Below, piece after piece: positions 55,054 to 64,000 of a stretch of 64,000 nt of DNA (position 1 is its first letter; every line of letters begins with the position of its first letter). Origin of the DNA: Aquatica leii. Its lineage: Eukaryota; Arthropoda; Insecta; Coleoptera; Lampyridae. Under the pieces are notes generated by a model. It saw only the letters and a list, made by a program, of their open reading frames with translations. It did not search any database and was not told the DNA's origin. Made by a program: the position numbers and the translations under genes. The stretch lies in assembly GCA_035610365.1 (NCBI GenBank), contig CM069432.1, positions 5,642,001 to 5,706,000 on the forward strand, written 5' to 3'.

Positions 55054-55165
55054 GATTATTTTGTTTTCAAAAGTTTGCCTCAATCATGGTTTTTATTTTT
55101 AGTCTGTTAAGTCCTACTATGTGAATACATTAACATTATTTGTATGTATTATTATGTTACATTTT

Positions 55166-55183
55166 TTGGTCTTTCGAGCCGGA
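55166..55183 (+). other. primer-binding site region of the BEL element
   Basis: TGGTCTTTCGAGCCGGAT follows the LTR remnant after a short T run. It begins with TGG as required for pairing with a tRNA CCA end. Confidence 0.6.
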
Positions 55184-56300
55184 TACTGCGCAAATTTTGT
55201 TTGTTCCTGAAGAACCTCGCCGTTTGGATGAAAATGTTTCAAGTTCAATCAGGCTTCAAATAACTTCTAGCAGCAATTCTCCTCCTGATAGTAACAAATC
55301 AGGAAATTCAAATTATCAATCTCATAAGGTTCCAAGTTTTAATTTACCAAAGATTTCCATTCCACGCTTTTCTGGTGACCTGGAAGGTTGGCTTGAGTTT
55401 TGTGAAATTTTTACTAGTTTGATTAATTCCAACAGTGATCTTGGAGACATACAAAAGCTCCATTACTTAAAAGCAAGCTTGAGTAGAGATGCAGCTCAAG
55501 TAATCAGATCGTTACAGTTTACAGCCAGCAATTATCAAATCGCTTGCTTATTCAAAACCATATAAAATGTGTACTTGAACTAGAACCTTGCAAAAAGGAG
55601 TCCTCTACAACATTGCGAAGTTTTTGCGATTCCTTATTCAAACACATTACTGCATTACGTTCGTTAGCTAATGACGGAAACCAATTCGAAACCGTCATGA
55701 TTCAAATTGTATCAGAACAAACTTGATCCTATTACTACGCGTCAATGGGAAACATTACGAAATTCATCGACCAACATTTTACCGAATCTCAATGAATTCA
55801 AATCGTTTCTAACAAACAATGCCAATTTCTTGGATAGTTTGCAATCAAAGCAAGACGTTAAGGTTGTCCCTCACAAACCAAACCCACACTTTTCAAAATC
55901 CTTTCTAGCAAACACATCAACTTGTGTGCTTTGCAAAAATTCTCATTCAATAAGCTCATGTAAAGAATTTCTAGATTTATCTGCTAGGCAAAAAATTGCC
56001 AAAGCAAAGCAATTGAGAGTTTGTCTCAATTGCCTCTATATGGGTCATTTTATACACCAACGTTCTTCTAAGTTTACTTGCCGTACATGCAAGTCCAAAC
56101 ATCACACTCTTTTGCATATTAGACCTAACCCTACGGTCATCTCGGATAAACAGCCAGGATCTGCCAGCTTTATAAACACTCCTGCCGAATCCAATCAAAC
56201 CATTTCTGCATTTTGTACAAACAGTTTTGAAGTTTTGTTGCCAACGCTTCCGCTAAGATCCTTGATTCTAACGGAAGACAACACACAATTCGTATTTTGT
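55183..56300 (+). pseudogene. BEL/Pao gag
   Basis: Readable in three overlapping frames. They give SFNLPKISIPRFSGDLEGWL and FCEIFTSLINSNSDLGDIQK with YLKASLSRDAAQVI (capsid start), ECVLELEP-like sequence and SFCDSLFKHITALRSLANDG, then NKLDPITTRQWETLRNSSTN. The zinc-finger region follows: TCVLCKNSHSISSCKEF, LRVCLNCLYMGHFIHQ and FTCRTCKSKHHTLLH. Order and motifs are diagnostic of BEL/Pao gag. Two frameshifts, near 55550 and 55720. Confidence 0.85.
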
Positions 56301-56880
56301 TAGACTCAGGTTCTCAATCTAATTTTATTCGTTCAGACCAGTGTCGAAAATTAAACTTGCGCATTGATAATGCAAACATTCTAGTTTCAGGCTTAAGCAA
56401 AGCTTCCTCTATGATTCACTCAAAATGTGAAGTAACCGTGCGTTCACATCATACTAATTTTCAAATCAATCTTTTATGTTTAGTTCTTGATGAAATAACT
56501 GGCAGCGTGTTCAGTTTACACGTAAATTGCAACAATTTTCAAATCCCTGACAACATTAAATTGTCAGACCCGCTTTTTAATAAGCCTGGTAAAATCAATA
56601 TGCTAATTGGTTCACCAGCATTCTTTTCATTATTATGTATTGGAGAAGTGCGGCTAGGTCCACACTTACCTATTCTTCAAAAAACTCGTTTTGGATGGGT
56701 GGTATCTGGACAAGTTAGTAACGCAGTTTCTACTTATTCACGTTGCCACTTAAGCTTTCTGGACGATTTACCAGATCGCATTTCAAAATTTTGGAAGCTC
56801 GAGAGCTACCCCCAAGATTTATTGTTTCAATACCATTCAAAGATTCGATTGCATGCCTTGGAGAATCCCAAGACATAGCA
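56297..56880 (+). pseudogene. BEL/Pao aspartic protease and linker
   Basis: RILLDSGSQSNFIRSDQC (DSGS catalytic motif), INLLCLVLDEITG, PGKINMLIGSPAFFSLL and LPILQKTRFGWVVSGQV. This is the Pao-type retropepsin and its FGWVVSG close. It continues into FWKLESYPQD at the start of the pol linker; stop at 56876. Confidence 0.85.
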
Positions 56881-57420
56881 AGAAAACAATTTTTCTCACT
56901 GGAACACCGCTTTCAGTTCAATCCAGAACCTTGCACTCGTTACGTTGCCTTCATGCAAGAATACCAAGATTTGGGACACATGACTGTGTCACATTTTGAT
57001 GCTGAATATTTTTATTACCTTCCCCACCATGGTGTGTTGAAAGAAACCAGTCTCACCACCAAATTTCGTGTTGTTTTCAATGGCTCTTCTACCACAACTT
57101 CAGGCTATTCCTTAAATGACCTCCAAATCCCTAAGCACGTCATCTGCAAGGACGCTATGGATATCCAACTTTATGGATTTTGTGATTCTTCGATCCACAC
57201 CTATGGCGCATGTATTTATCTTAGATCCGTTGACAAAGATAATAACTCATTCGCCTGCTTTTATGTGCTAAAACTCAAGTAGCACCTTTGAAACCTGTAA
57301 CTATTCCAAAACTCGAACTTAGCGCAACCGCACTGTTGGCTAAACCTTCAGAGCAGGTTCTGAAAACTTTAAATCTTCAAATCTCTTCTTCTAATTTATG
57401 GTCTGACTCGACTGAAAACC
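56880..57420 (+). pseudogene. BEL/Pao RT start joined to RNase H (deletion)
   Basis: 56885-57125 reads FSLEHRFQFNPEPCTRYVAF, LGHMTVSHFDAEYFYYLPHH and TTKFRVVFNGSSTTTSGYSL with NDL, the RT entry. It then jumps at about 57125 directly to DIQLYGFCDSSIHTYGACIY (RNase H), skipping several hundred codons including the catalytic Asp box. RNase H continues to LKPVTIPKLELSATALLA and LWSDSTE near 57400. Confidence 0.8.
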
Positions 57421-58975
57421 AATCCAAACTTATTGAAAACTTTCGTTTGTCATCGCGTTGTTGACATTCAACAACGTACTTCTCACTCTATTTGGAGACA
57501 TGTACCAACCAAATCAAATCCAGCTGATCTCTTGTCTAGAGGGATCACACCAAACAATCTAAAATCATGCCAATTGTGGTGGCATGGACCATCCTGGTTA
57601 TCTGAAAATGAATCCATATGGCCTAACTCTATTGTCTCTGTTCCTAAGCTTCCAGAACTCAAAAGGGAGGCACAATCTTTCGCTACTACTACACAGGATT
57701 CATACCCTATTTCGCAATTCTCTAACATGACTCGGCTAGAGAGAGTTGTTGCGTATTCTTTTTGTTTTTGCAGAAACTGTTGTTTGCCTGCAGTTGATGG
57801 TACTGTTGGTCCTTTAACAATTTTTGAGCTTAAAGATGCACTCAAACGTATAGTACAAATTTCACAAGCACAGTCTTTTACAAACGAGCTTAAGCATCTT
57901 CAGTAAGGTAAACCATTAAAACCTTCCTCGTCGCTAAAAAGCCTCAATCAATTTCTTGACGCCGACGGCACCATTCGAGTTGGTGGTAGACTTCATTATT
58001 CTAATTTTAATTTTGATAAGAAGCATCCCATTCTTCTATCAGACAAACATTGCCTAGTCAAATTAATTGCTACCAGAGAGCATATCAGAATGCTTCATGC
58101 TGGTCCTCAATTGCTTCTCTTTGCAGTCCGAAGTAGATTTTGGATTACTTCAGGGCGCTGTCTTGTAAGACAGATAGTTCATCATTGTGTAAAATGCTTT
58201 CGCTTATCTCCCAGAGCAATAGAACCCATAATGAGCAATCTTCCATCCTCACGAGTCAATCCTGCACCACCATTTTTTACAACTGGAATAGATTATGGTG
58301 GGCCCTTTTTTATTAAAGATCGTAAAGGTAGAGGTTCAAAGTCATACAAGTCCTATTTATGTATTTTCGTATGCTAAGTGACCAAAACAGTTCATTTGGA
58401 ATTGGTCACTTCTCTCACAACTGAATCCTTTATTATGACCTTTAGACGTTTTGTTTCACGTGGCGGTAGCCCATGCATATCTATTCTGATAATGGCACCA
58501 CCTTTGTTGGAGCTCATTCTGGACTAAAGGAATTGAGCTCATTTCTTAAGACTAATTGTGAATCTGTTGCTGACGTCGTTGCTAACGAAGGAACGAATTG
58601 GCATTTTATTCCGGCTCGCAGTCCACATTTTGGTGGTCTGTGGGAAGCTGGCATCAAGTCAGCAAAACACCATATAAAAAGAGTTCTTGGCGACTCCTTA
58701 TTAACTTATGAAGACTTTTATACTTTGTTGTCACAAGTTGAAGCAACCCTAAATTCGCGTCCCTTAACTCCTCTGTCTGCTGATCCTAACGATCTACAAC
58801 CCCTCACACCTGCACATTTTTTGGTGGGAAGACCACTCACAACTCTGCTAGATCCAGACGTAACTGAATTACCTCGTTCTCGTCTTGCCTATTTTCAACA
58901 CATCCAACAGCTTCATCAACGAATATGGAAACGGCGGAGCCGAGAGTACATCTCCGAGCTGCAACTTTCAAGGCC
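57420..58975 (+). pseudogene. BEL/Pao integrase, nearly complete
   Basis: SIWRHVPTKSNPADLLSRGI and WWHGPSWLSE close RNase H. FLDADGTIRVGGRLHYSNF and LIATREHIRMLHAGPQLLLF follow, with VRSRFWITSGRCLVRQIVHH and CVKC (zinc domain). The catalytic core shows GIDYGGPF (first Asp), HIYSDNGTTFVGAHSGLK (second Asp) and SPHFGGLWEAGIKSAKHHIK (Glu), then LNSRPLTPLSADPNDLQPLT and HFLVGRPLTTL. Stops at 57904 and 58375 and a small frameshift near 58455 interrupt it; catalytic residues remain visible. Confidence 0.88.
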
Positions 58976-58982
58976 GGGGGCA

Positions 58983-59044
58983 TGTTGGGTATACACCCTG
59001 TATTTGTACTTTTGTATTATATTTGTATGTATTATTATGTTACA
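58983..59044 (+). repeat. 3' LTR of the BEL element (62 bp, probably deleted)
   Basis: TGTTGGGTATACACC at the start and TTATGTTACA at the end, directly after the polypurine tract. The last 24 bp match the 5' remnant. Far shorter than usual BEL LTRs, so an internal deletion is likely. Confidence 0.55.
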
Positions 59045-61615
59045 ACTTCTGTTAATTTGTCGAATTTTGAAAGTTGCCTAAACTTTGAAATGTTCTCCAG
59101 TAAAAAGTGCTTTATCTGACCTATGCCTTTTTGACTGCCGACCCCAGAATTATAACTCTATATATATAATATAAACTTAAATCTAAAATTCATCAAATTT
59201 TAAACCGTAATTCGTTTTTACTGGCGCTGTAACTTAAACCTGTTATACTTAATTATTCTAGTTCTCATTTCTGTAGTCGGTTACGTTAATAGTTATTGTA
59301 AAAAGCAAAGTTAAAATGTTTATATACATTTTGTTGACATTTTAGCTGGTTTTCAATTACAGGTTATGTTTTTATACGTTGATGTTTACTTTTAATTATC
59401 ATTTTTGTTTTGTTATGTGTATTGTCAGATTTTCGTTTTGTTCGGTTGTTTACAACACTAATCAATACTTTCGAAGGTTGTCTGTTACCACAAGTACCGC
59501 AGTTACTTTATTGTGTTTGTCCGCTTGTCTAATTGTTTATTTATGTTGGTCAGTTTTTTTTTCAAATTAAAACATCAAAATTTACATACGTAAAATTGCA
59601 TATTCTTCAATGTAGAAACATTTTTCTTACTGTTTGCATTTTGTAAATGTCGTAAACGCATTAAGTTTTTTAAAATAAATTAAGAAGATAAATAAATCAA
59701 TAACCTTTTACCGTATTGTTTATACCGAATTTTAATGGAATTCTAGCAAAAAATAAAAATCGTCTTCGAGCGTTTAAATCCTGTATGAATTTCTGTATAA
59801 AGTTAGAAAAGCAGCTTTCGGTAATAACCCAACCGTACAAAACTTTTCTGTTTAATTTACTAAATATACTCATTTATTATCTGGCGAATGCATTTATATA
59901 TAATATGTATGCATTGTTTAAAAATCCTTTTTACCGAAAGAACGAACAAAAAACAACCAGACGAGATAAAGCGAAAAACCATCGATGTAATTGAAAACGG
60001 ACCATGATACTTCTAACGCGATCATTTCAACTTTTAAAGGACGAGAGAGAGAAATGCCTGTAAATAATGAATATCGGTAGATTGCGGAAATCCCCGGTTG
60101 TACCGGAAGTTGCCCCGTCACAAGCACTCCTGTGTTGCTCGGTCCTGTTTCCATCGTTCTTTATTCAACTGGGATAAAAGATCCTGCCAATTTTAAACTT
60201 AATGCTTTAAAGAAACTTCTGCAGTTTGAATAAAAATAATCGAAGCGTATTAACACAAAAATAAAATTAAAACATATGTTTTTGTGGTATTTTTGTGATC
60301 CTAAGCGTTAAATTAAAAAAGCTTGTGTGTTAAAAAAAAATTAAAAAATAACTGAACATGAACAAAGAAACGAATCTCACTAGATATTATGATGCTATCA
60401 AAAGTTTTCCAAGATAACTTCTAGCTTAGTAACTTTTAAAAAGTTAATTTATTACTTTATAAAGTAAACATGGAAAGAACGATGTTACGGAATTTGTGAT
60501 ATAATTTTCTCCTACTAAATTTGCAAAATTACACTACAAGGTTTAAAAATTTGCATAATGGAATCTGGTTATCAATGATCTCTTCTGTCTTTTAATTTCG
60601 CTACGTTTAAAAGACCAAATAGTCTTATTTAATTTTTTTCATAAACGCAGACCTTTATACAACAATTTTTTTTAAATTAAAATACTTAATCAGTGTTAAA
60701 GGCAAAATAATCTTAATAACATGTTCATATCTATTTTAATTACAAGTCACAAAACAATATCACTAATTTTGTTCTAGAAATATTTTGTAAAATTTAATTA
60801 TAACTGCTAGTAACGTTGCACTGGCAACAGTAATAAACTGTTATTTACTTCTCTATTGAACGAGTTTCCAGTTACATCATTTAATTGTATACATTTTTTC
60901 ACACACTTACTGTAGTAGTTTGTTGTCATATAATTAACCTGCATATTTATTACGTTTTTCATAAACACTGTAAAATTGTTTTCTGATTAAAATTTAGTTT
61001 CTGACCCAATTTTTATAATTTCGTTTTTACTTTTTTAATAATAAGCACTGCGTTTGTTCTTTTAACACCTGTGGTATTATTTAAAAAAAATTTCTTTAAC
61101 TATGTTTAATTAGAAACTTGCCAGCGTAATGCTTATCTTACGCTCGCACTCATTTTAAGTGAGTTCAAAATCTCATTTTAAATTTTAGGTTTATTGCTTT
61201 TAACCTTTTTTCTAAAGTTGCTACATAGTTTACAAAGTTATTTTATTAATAGCAACAATTACATGTGCGATTCTGTGTTTATCGTTTAATATGCTGCTCG
61301 AAACTTCCACAATTACTATCTAACTTATTTCAAACAGAACGATTATTAAATAGGTTACAAAATATTAAAATAGACAAAATTAAATATTTTGAAAAACGTT
61401 TAGTAACACAAAGCAAACAATAAACTTAACAATAACTTTTTGTTATTTGTGTAAATTGGAACGTATGATGCACTAATTAATAATAATAATAAAAAATTCG
61501 TAAAAAAAATACGTAATATAATGAACAAGGTTTATTACAATTTTCAAAAATAAGAATGCATACATAAACAATAAAAAGATTAAAAAACCGAAATAACTAG
61601 TATTCTAAGTGTATA
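59045..61615. other. AT-rich stretch without recognised gene
   Basis: Mostly AT-rich. A GC-richer patch at 60000-60190 opens a minus-strand ATG at 60154 (METGPSNTGVLVTGQLPVQP), which could be the start of a host coding exon but has no motif I know and no clear donor. No transposon ends recognised. Confidence 0.4.
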
Positions 61616-61635
61616 TTAACCTTCCGATTACCATT

Positions 61636-61818
61636 GGGGTCTTTTTTGACCCCAGACGTGTTGTTTTTGTTGTCTTTTGTTAAGTTTTTTTACAACTGTC
61701 CCAGTAATTTTTAGCTGAGTTTCTTTTAACAATGTTTAATAATATATAACAAATTTTTCAATTGTTATTTGTTTTGCGACGTAAAAAAAATATTGTCGTT
61801 GGGGTCATATTTGACCCC
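61636..61818. repeat. subterminal GGGGTC...GACCCC palindromes, left
   Basis: GGGGTC-T6-GACCCC at 61636-61653 (the spacer is CTTTTTT-like) and GGGGTCATATTTGACCCC at 61801-61818. The same kind of palindrome is at 63921-63938 near the right end, so these are likely transposase-binding sites. Confidence 0.65.
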
Positions 61819-62023
61819 ACTTGGTAACCGACGTTCTAAAAAGTAAATCTAATATTTTGTCTGCATTTGTCATCTAATCTGCTTGTTTCAACGTGTTATT
61901 CGTCTGAATCATGATTACTACCATTCCGTCTTTAGTCATTACATTCGGTGAGTTTGTTCGAATCAGTTGAAAAGTGTGTCTGCTGTGTTATTACATTTGA
62001 TTGGAAATAGTTGTTGTTGAATT

Positions 62024-63793
62024 ATGGCTAGAAAATATTTGTCTCAGCGTGAAGTGGAAGAAATAGCTAGCAATATTAATTTACTGAATAAAATTAAAGA
62101 TGTAATTTTATCTGATGATAGTGATGCCGAATTTGAAGAAGTGAGTGTACCTGATGTAAACCCGATTGAAAGTTCCGAAGACGATGACAGTGATGATAAT
62201 TCGCCCAATGATAAACATATAATGGTGGGTAAAGATGGTTCCATATGGAAAAAAGATAAGCTTCATGTTAGAAGACGAAATCAGCGAAATATTCTAAAAA
62301 CACCGCCAGGATCAACAAAATTCAGTGAACATATTTTAACATGCCTAGATGCTTTCCATTTATTTATCTCGGAAAACATTATGGACATAATACTTAAAAA
62401 AGCAAATATTCGAGCTAGAAGAATTGTAAGCGATACGTGGAAGCCAGTAGATGCGGATGAGTTACATGAATTTTTTGTATTACTGCTTCTAACTGGTGGT
62501 TTGAAACGCCAAGAACCAATATTGGAGCTGTGGAGTACGAAATACATGTCTCTCCATAGACCAATTTTTTGTGCTGCAATGTCTCGTAATCGAATGAGAG
62601 ACCTTTTGAAATACATTCGATTTGACGATATGGATACCCGAGAAGAACGACGGGCAACAGATAAATTAGCAGCTATTCGTAACATTCACGATATTCTTGC
62701 TGCAAATTGCAAAAAATCGAATAATCCTAATGCTGAAGTATGAATTGATGAACAACTTGTTCCTTTCCGTGGAAAATGTCCCTTTCGAGTGTATATGAAG
62801 TCAAATCTAGATAAATACGGAATTAAAATCTGGGCTTTATGCGATGTTAGCAACAGATATTGCTAGAATTTCCAAATATATACTGGAATAATAGACAACG
62901 CTCCAGAACGGGAACAAGGTAAAACACAAATTTATCGTTTTATGCACGAGTATAAAATTTTATTTCTAGGGAAGCGGGTAGTTTTGGTTTTGGTTGAGCG
63001 TTTGAGAGAGGGTTATGGTATTACCACAGATATTTTTTTACGTCTATGTCTTTGGCGAAGGAGCTACTGCAGCAATTAAAAACCTTGACCGGAACAATTC
63101 GTAAAACACGTAGAGAAATACCAAAAGAATTTTTGCCAAAAAGAAATCGAGCAGAATACTCAAGCGAAATTCTATATGGAGAAAACACAATTTTAGTATC
63201 TTACCTACCTAAAAAATATAGAAGCGTTATGCTACTTTTAACGCAACACCACGACTTGGAATTGTCCGGAGAAGAGCTCAGTTACAAACCGCAAGTTATC
63301 TTGGACTATAATAGCTGCAAAGGAGCTGTGGGCAGCGTCGATAAAATGGTGAAGGAATACTCATGCAGAAGAAATACAAATCGCTGGCCTCTTGTTCTAT
63401 TTTTTAATTTCCTTGATATTGCTGCCATGAATGCATTTATTCTATACACTACGAAATTTGGAAATTTTTGAAAAAGAGAAAACATCCCGAAGGAGGTTAT
63501 TTTTGCAAAAACTTGGGTTTGAATTAGTAATACTACAAATCAAAAAACACACACTTCAAGGATTACCAAGACATGTGCAGAATGCAATAGCGATGGTTTT
63601 GACAGAAACAGAACCAGAGGAAGTGGGACCACAAGACGAAACTATCACTCGCCCAAAAAAAGGTCGTAAGATATGTCCAAGAGCAAATGACAAAAAATGT
63701 TCGGAAACATGTGAAAAGTGCAAACTCTTTGTATGTAAACAACATTGCCAGAAAAAGACTACAATAATATGTAATAGTTGTTGCCCTCACTAA
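62024..63793 (+). pseudogene. piggyBac transposase, broken
   Basis: ATG 62024 opens 239 codons: an acidic N-terminus (DDSDAEFEEVSVPDVNPIES), then IRARRIVSDTWKPVDADELH, VLLLLTGGLKRQEPILELWS and MSRNRMRDLLKYIRFDDMDT. A TGA at 62741 interrupts the first catalytic Asp segment (IDEQLVPFRGKCPFRVY follows). A TAG lies at 62862 and a frameshift before 63046. Then SLAKELLQQLKTLTGTIRKT, YKPQVILDYNSCKGAVGSVD (second Asp region), MVKEYSCRRNTNRWPLVLFF and, after another frameshift near 63470, the Cys-rich C-terminus (ANDKKCSETCEKCKLFVCKQ, HCQKKTTIICNSCCPH). No intron seen. Confidence 0.88.
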
Positions 63794-63920
63794 TTTATGT
63801 TTACATTTTATTTTTATATTTTTATTAGTTTATATGAAATCTAATGTTAATTTAAAATATTAATAAAGGTTACTATTACAAATTAATTGGTTTTTCTTTA
63901 CAAAATAAGAAAAAAAACTT

Positions 63921-63954
63921 GGGGTCAAATCTGACCCCACTTGGTAATCGGCGC
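63921..63954. repeat. subterminal GGGGTC...GACCCC palindrome, right
   Basis: GGGGTCAAATCTGACCCC followed by ACTTGGTAATCGGCG, matching GGGGTCATATTTGACCCC plus ACTTGGTAACCGACG at 61801-61833 in direct orientation. Confidence 0.65.
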
Positions 63955-64000
63955 CTCAAAAATTGCTTGGTAATTCGAAGGTTAAACAAAAATAGAGTCG

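Larger units (their letters stand above)
55138..59044 (+). mobile_element. BEL/Pao retrotransposon, internally deleted
   Basis: Plus strand: 24-bp remnant of the 5' LTR (55138-55161, matching 59021-59044), primer-binding region, gag, protease, a mostly deleted RT, RNase H, integrase, polypurine tract (AAGGCCGGGGGCA at 58970-58982) and a 62-bp 3' LTR (TGTTGG...GTTACA). At 3.9 kb it is shorter than typical BEL elements, mainly because most of RT is gone. Confidence 0.88.
61620..63981 (+). mobile_element. piggyBac element 2, near full length
   Basis: TTAA duplications at 61616-61619 and 63982-63985. Terminal inverted repeats: left CCTTCCGATTACCA, right (reversed) CCTTCGAATTACCA. At 2.36 kb it has the size of an ordinary piggyBac element. 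One decayed transposase gene. Subterminal GGGGTC/GACCCC palindromes are near both ends. Confidence 0.92.

Noticed and set aside
62044-62685. Minus-strand frames of 66-134 codons
   Set aside because: Antisense to the piggyBac 2 transposase.
1-64000. CRISPR arrays, bacterial operons, rRNA or prophage
   Set aside because: No direct-repeat/spacer arrays, Shine-Dalgarno-led gene runs or rRNA-like segments; all content fits an arthropod nuclear genome.

Overview
This window looks like a piece of an AT-rich arthropod (most likely insect) nuclear genome that is almost entirely old transposable elements. The evidence is: intron-bearing piggyBac genes, Penelope-like elements (PLEs), BEL/Pao and Ty3/gypsy retrotransposons, mariner and pogo transposases, and an arthropod-style TATA + TCAGTT initiator promoter. 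Every transposon protein I could read is broken by stops, frameshifts or deletions, so none is called as a functional CDS. The species cannot be named from the sequence.

Layout. 1-560: pogo/Tigger-like transposase remnant running off the left edge. 683-10083: a cluster of one PLE family (three partial copies, both orientations, with hammerhead-ribozyme-like pseudo-LTRs), split by a 5.6-kb LTR retrotransposon at 2784-8348 with target duplication. 10084-14050: AT-rich, with a MITE-like inverted repeat and an (AAT)n tract. 14055-18030: gypsy remnant fused to part of an unclassified 'DNCxGQNK' mobile-element protein. 18565-21079 and 23141-25706: two full-length copies of related DNA transposons (here 'A' and 'B1') with terminal inverted repeats, CACAG/CACTG ends and TTA/TTAT duplications. 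25743-30753: piggyBac with TTAA duplication, hosting a nested mariner-like element with extraordinary 620-bp inverted repeats. 33600-37780: gypsy, LINE and mariner remnants. 38683-38725: candidate host exon. 39123-41020: LINE with a 5' inversion. 41090-42965: second PLE family. 43080-44745: degenerate LINE. 44748-47170: third copy ('B2') of the A/B transposon.

47171-50150 is different: very AT-rich, ending in a well-formed minus-strand heat-shock core promoter (three heat-shock elements, TATA at -30, TCAGTT initiator at 50020, 182-nt leader, splice donor). With the candidate splice-acceptor exon at 38725 it suggests a host heat-inducible gene whose intron has been filled with transposons; the middle exons were not found.

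50310-59044: Jockey-type LINE (with an internal duplication), gypsy, a second DNCxGQNK fragment and a BEL/Pao element. 61620-63981: a second piggyBac, nearly full length, with TTAA duplication. All protein-family assignments were made by eye from motifs; no database search was possible.
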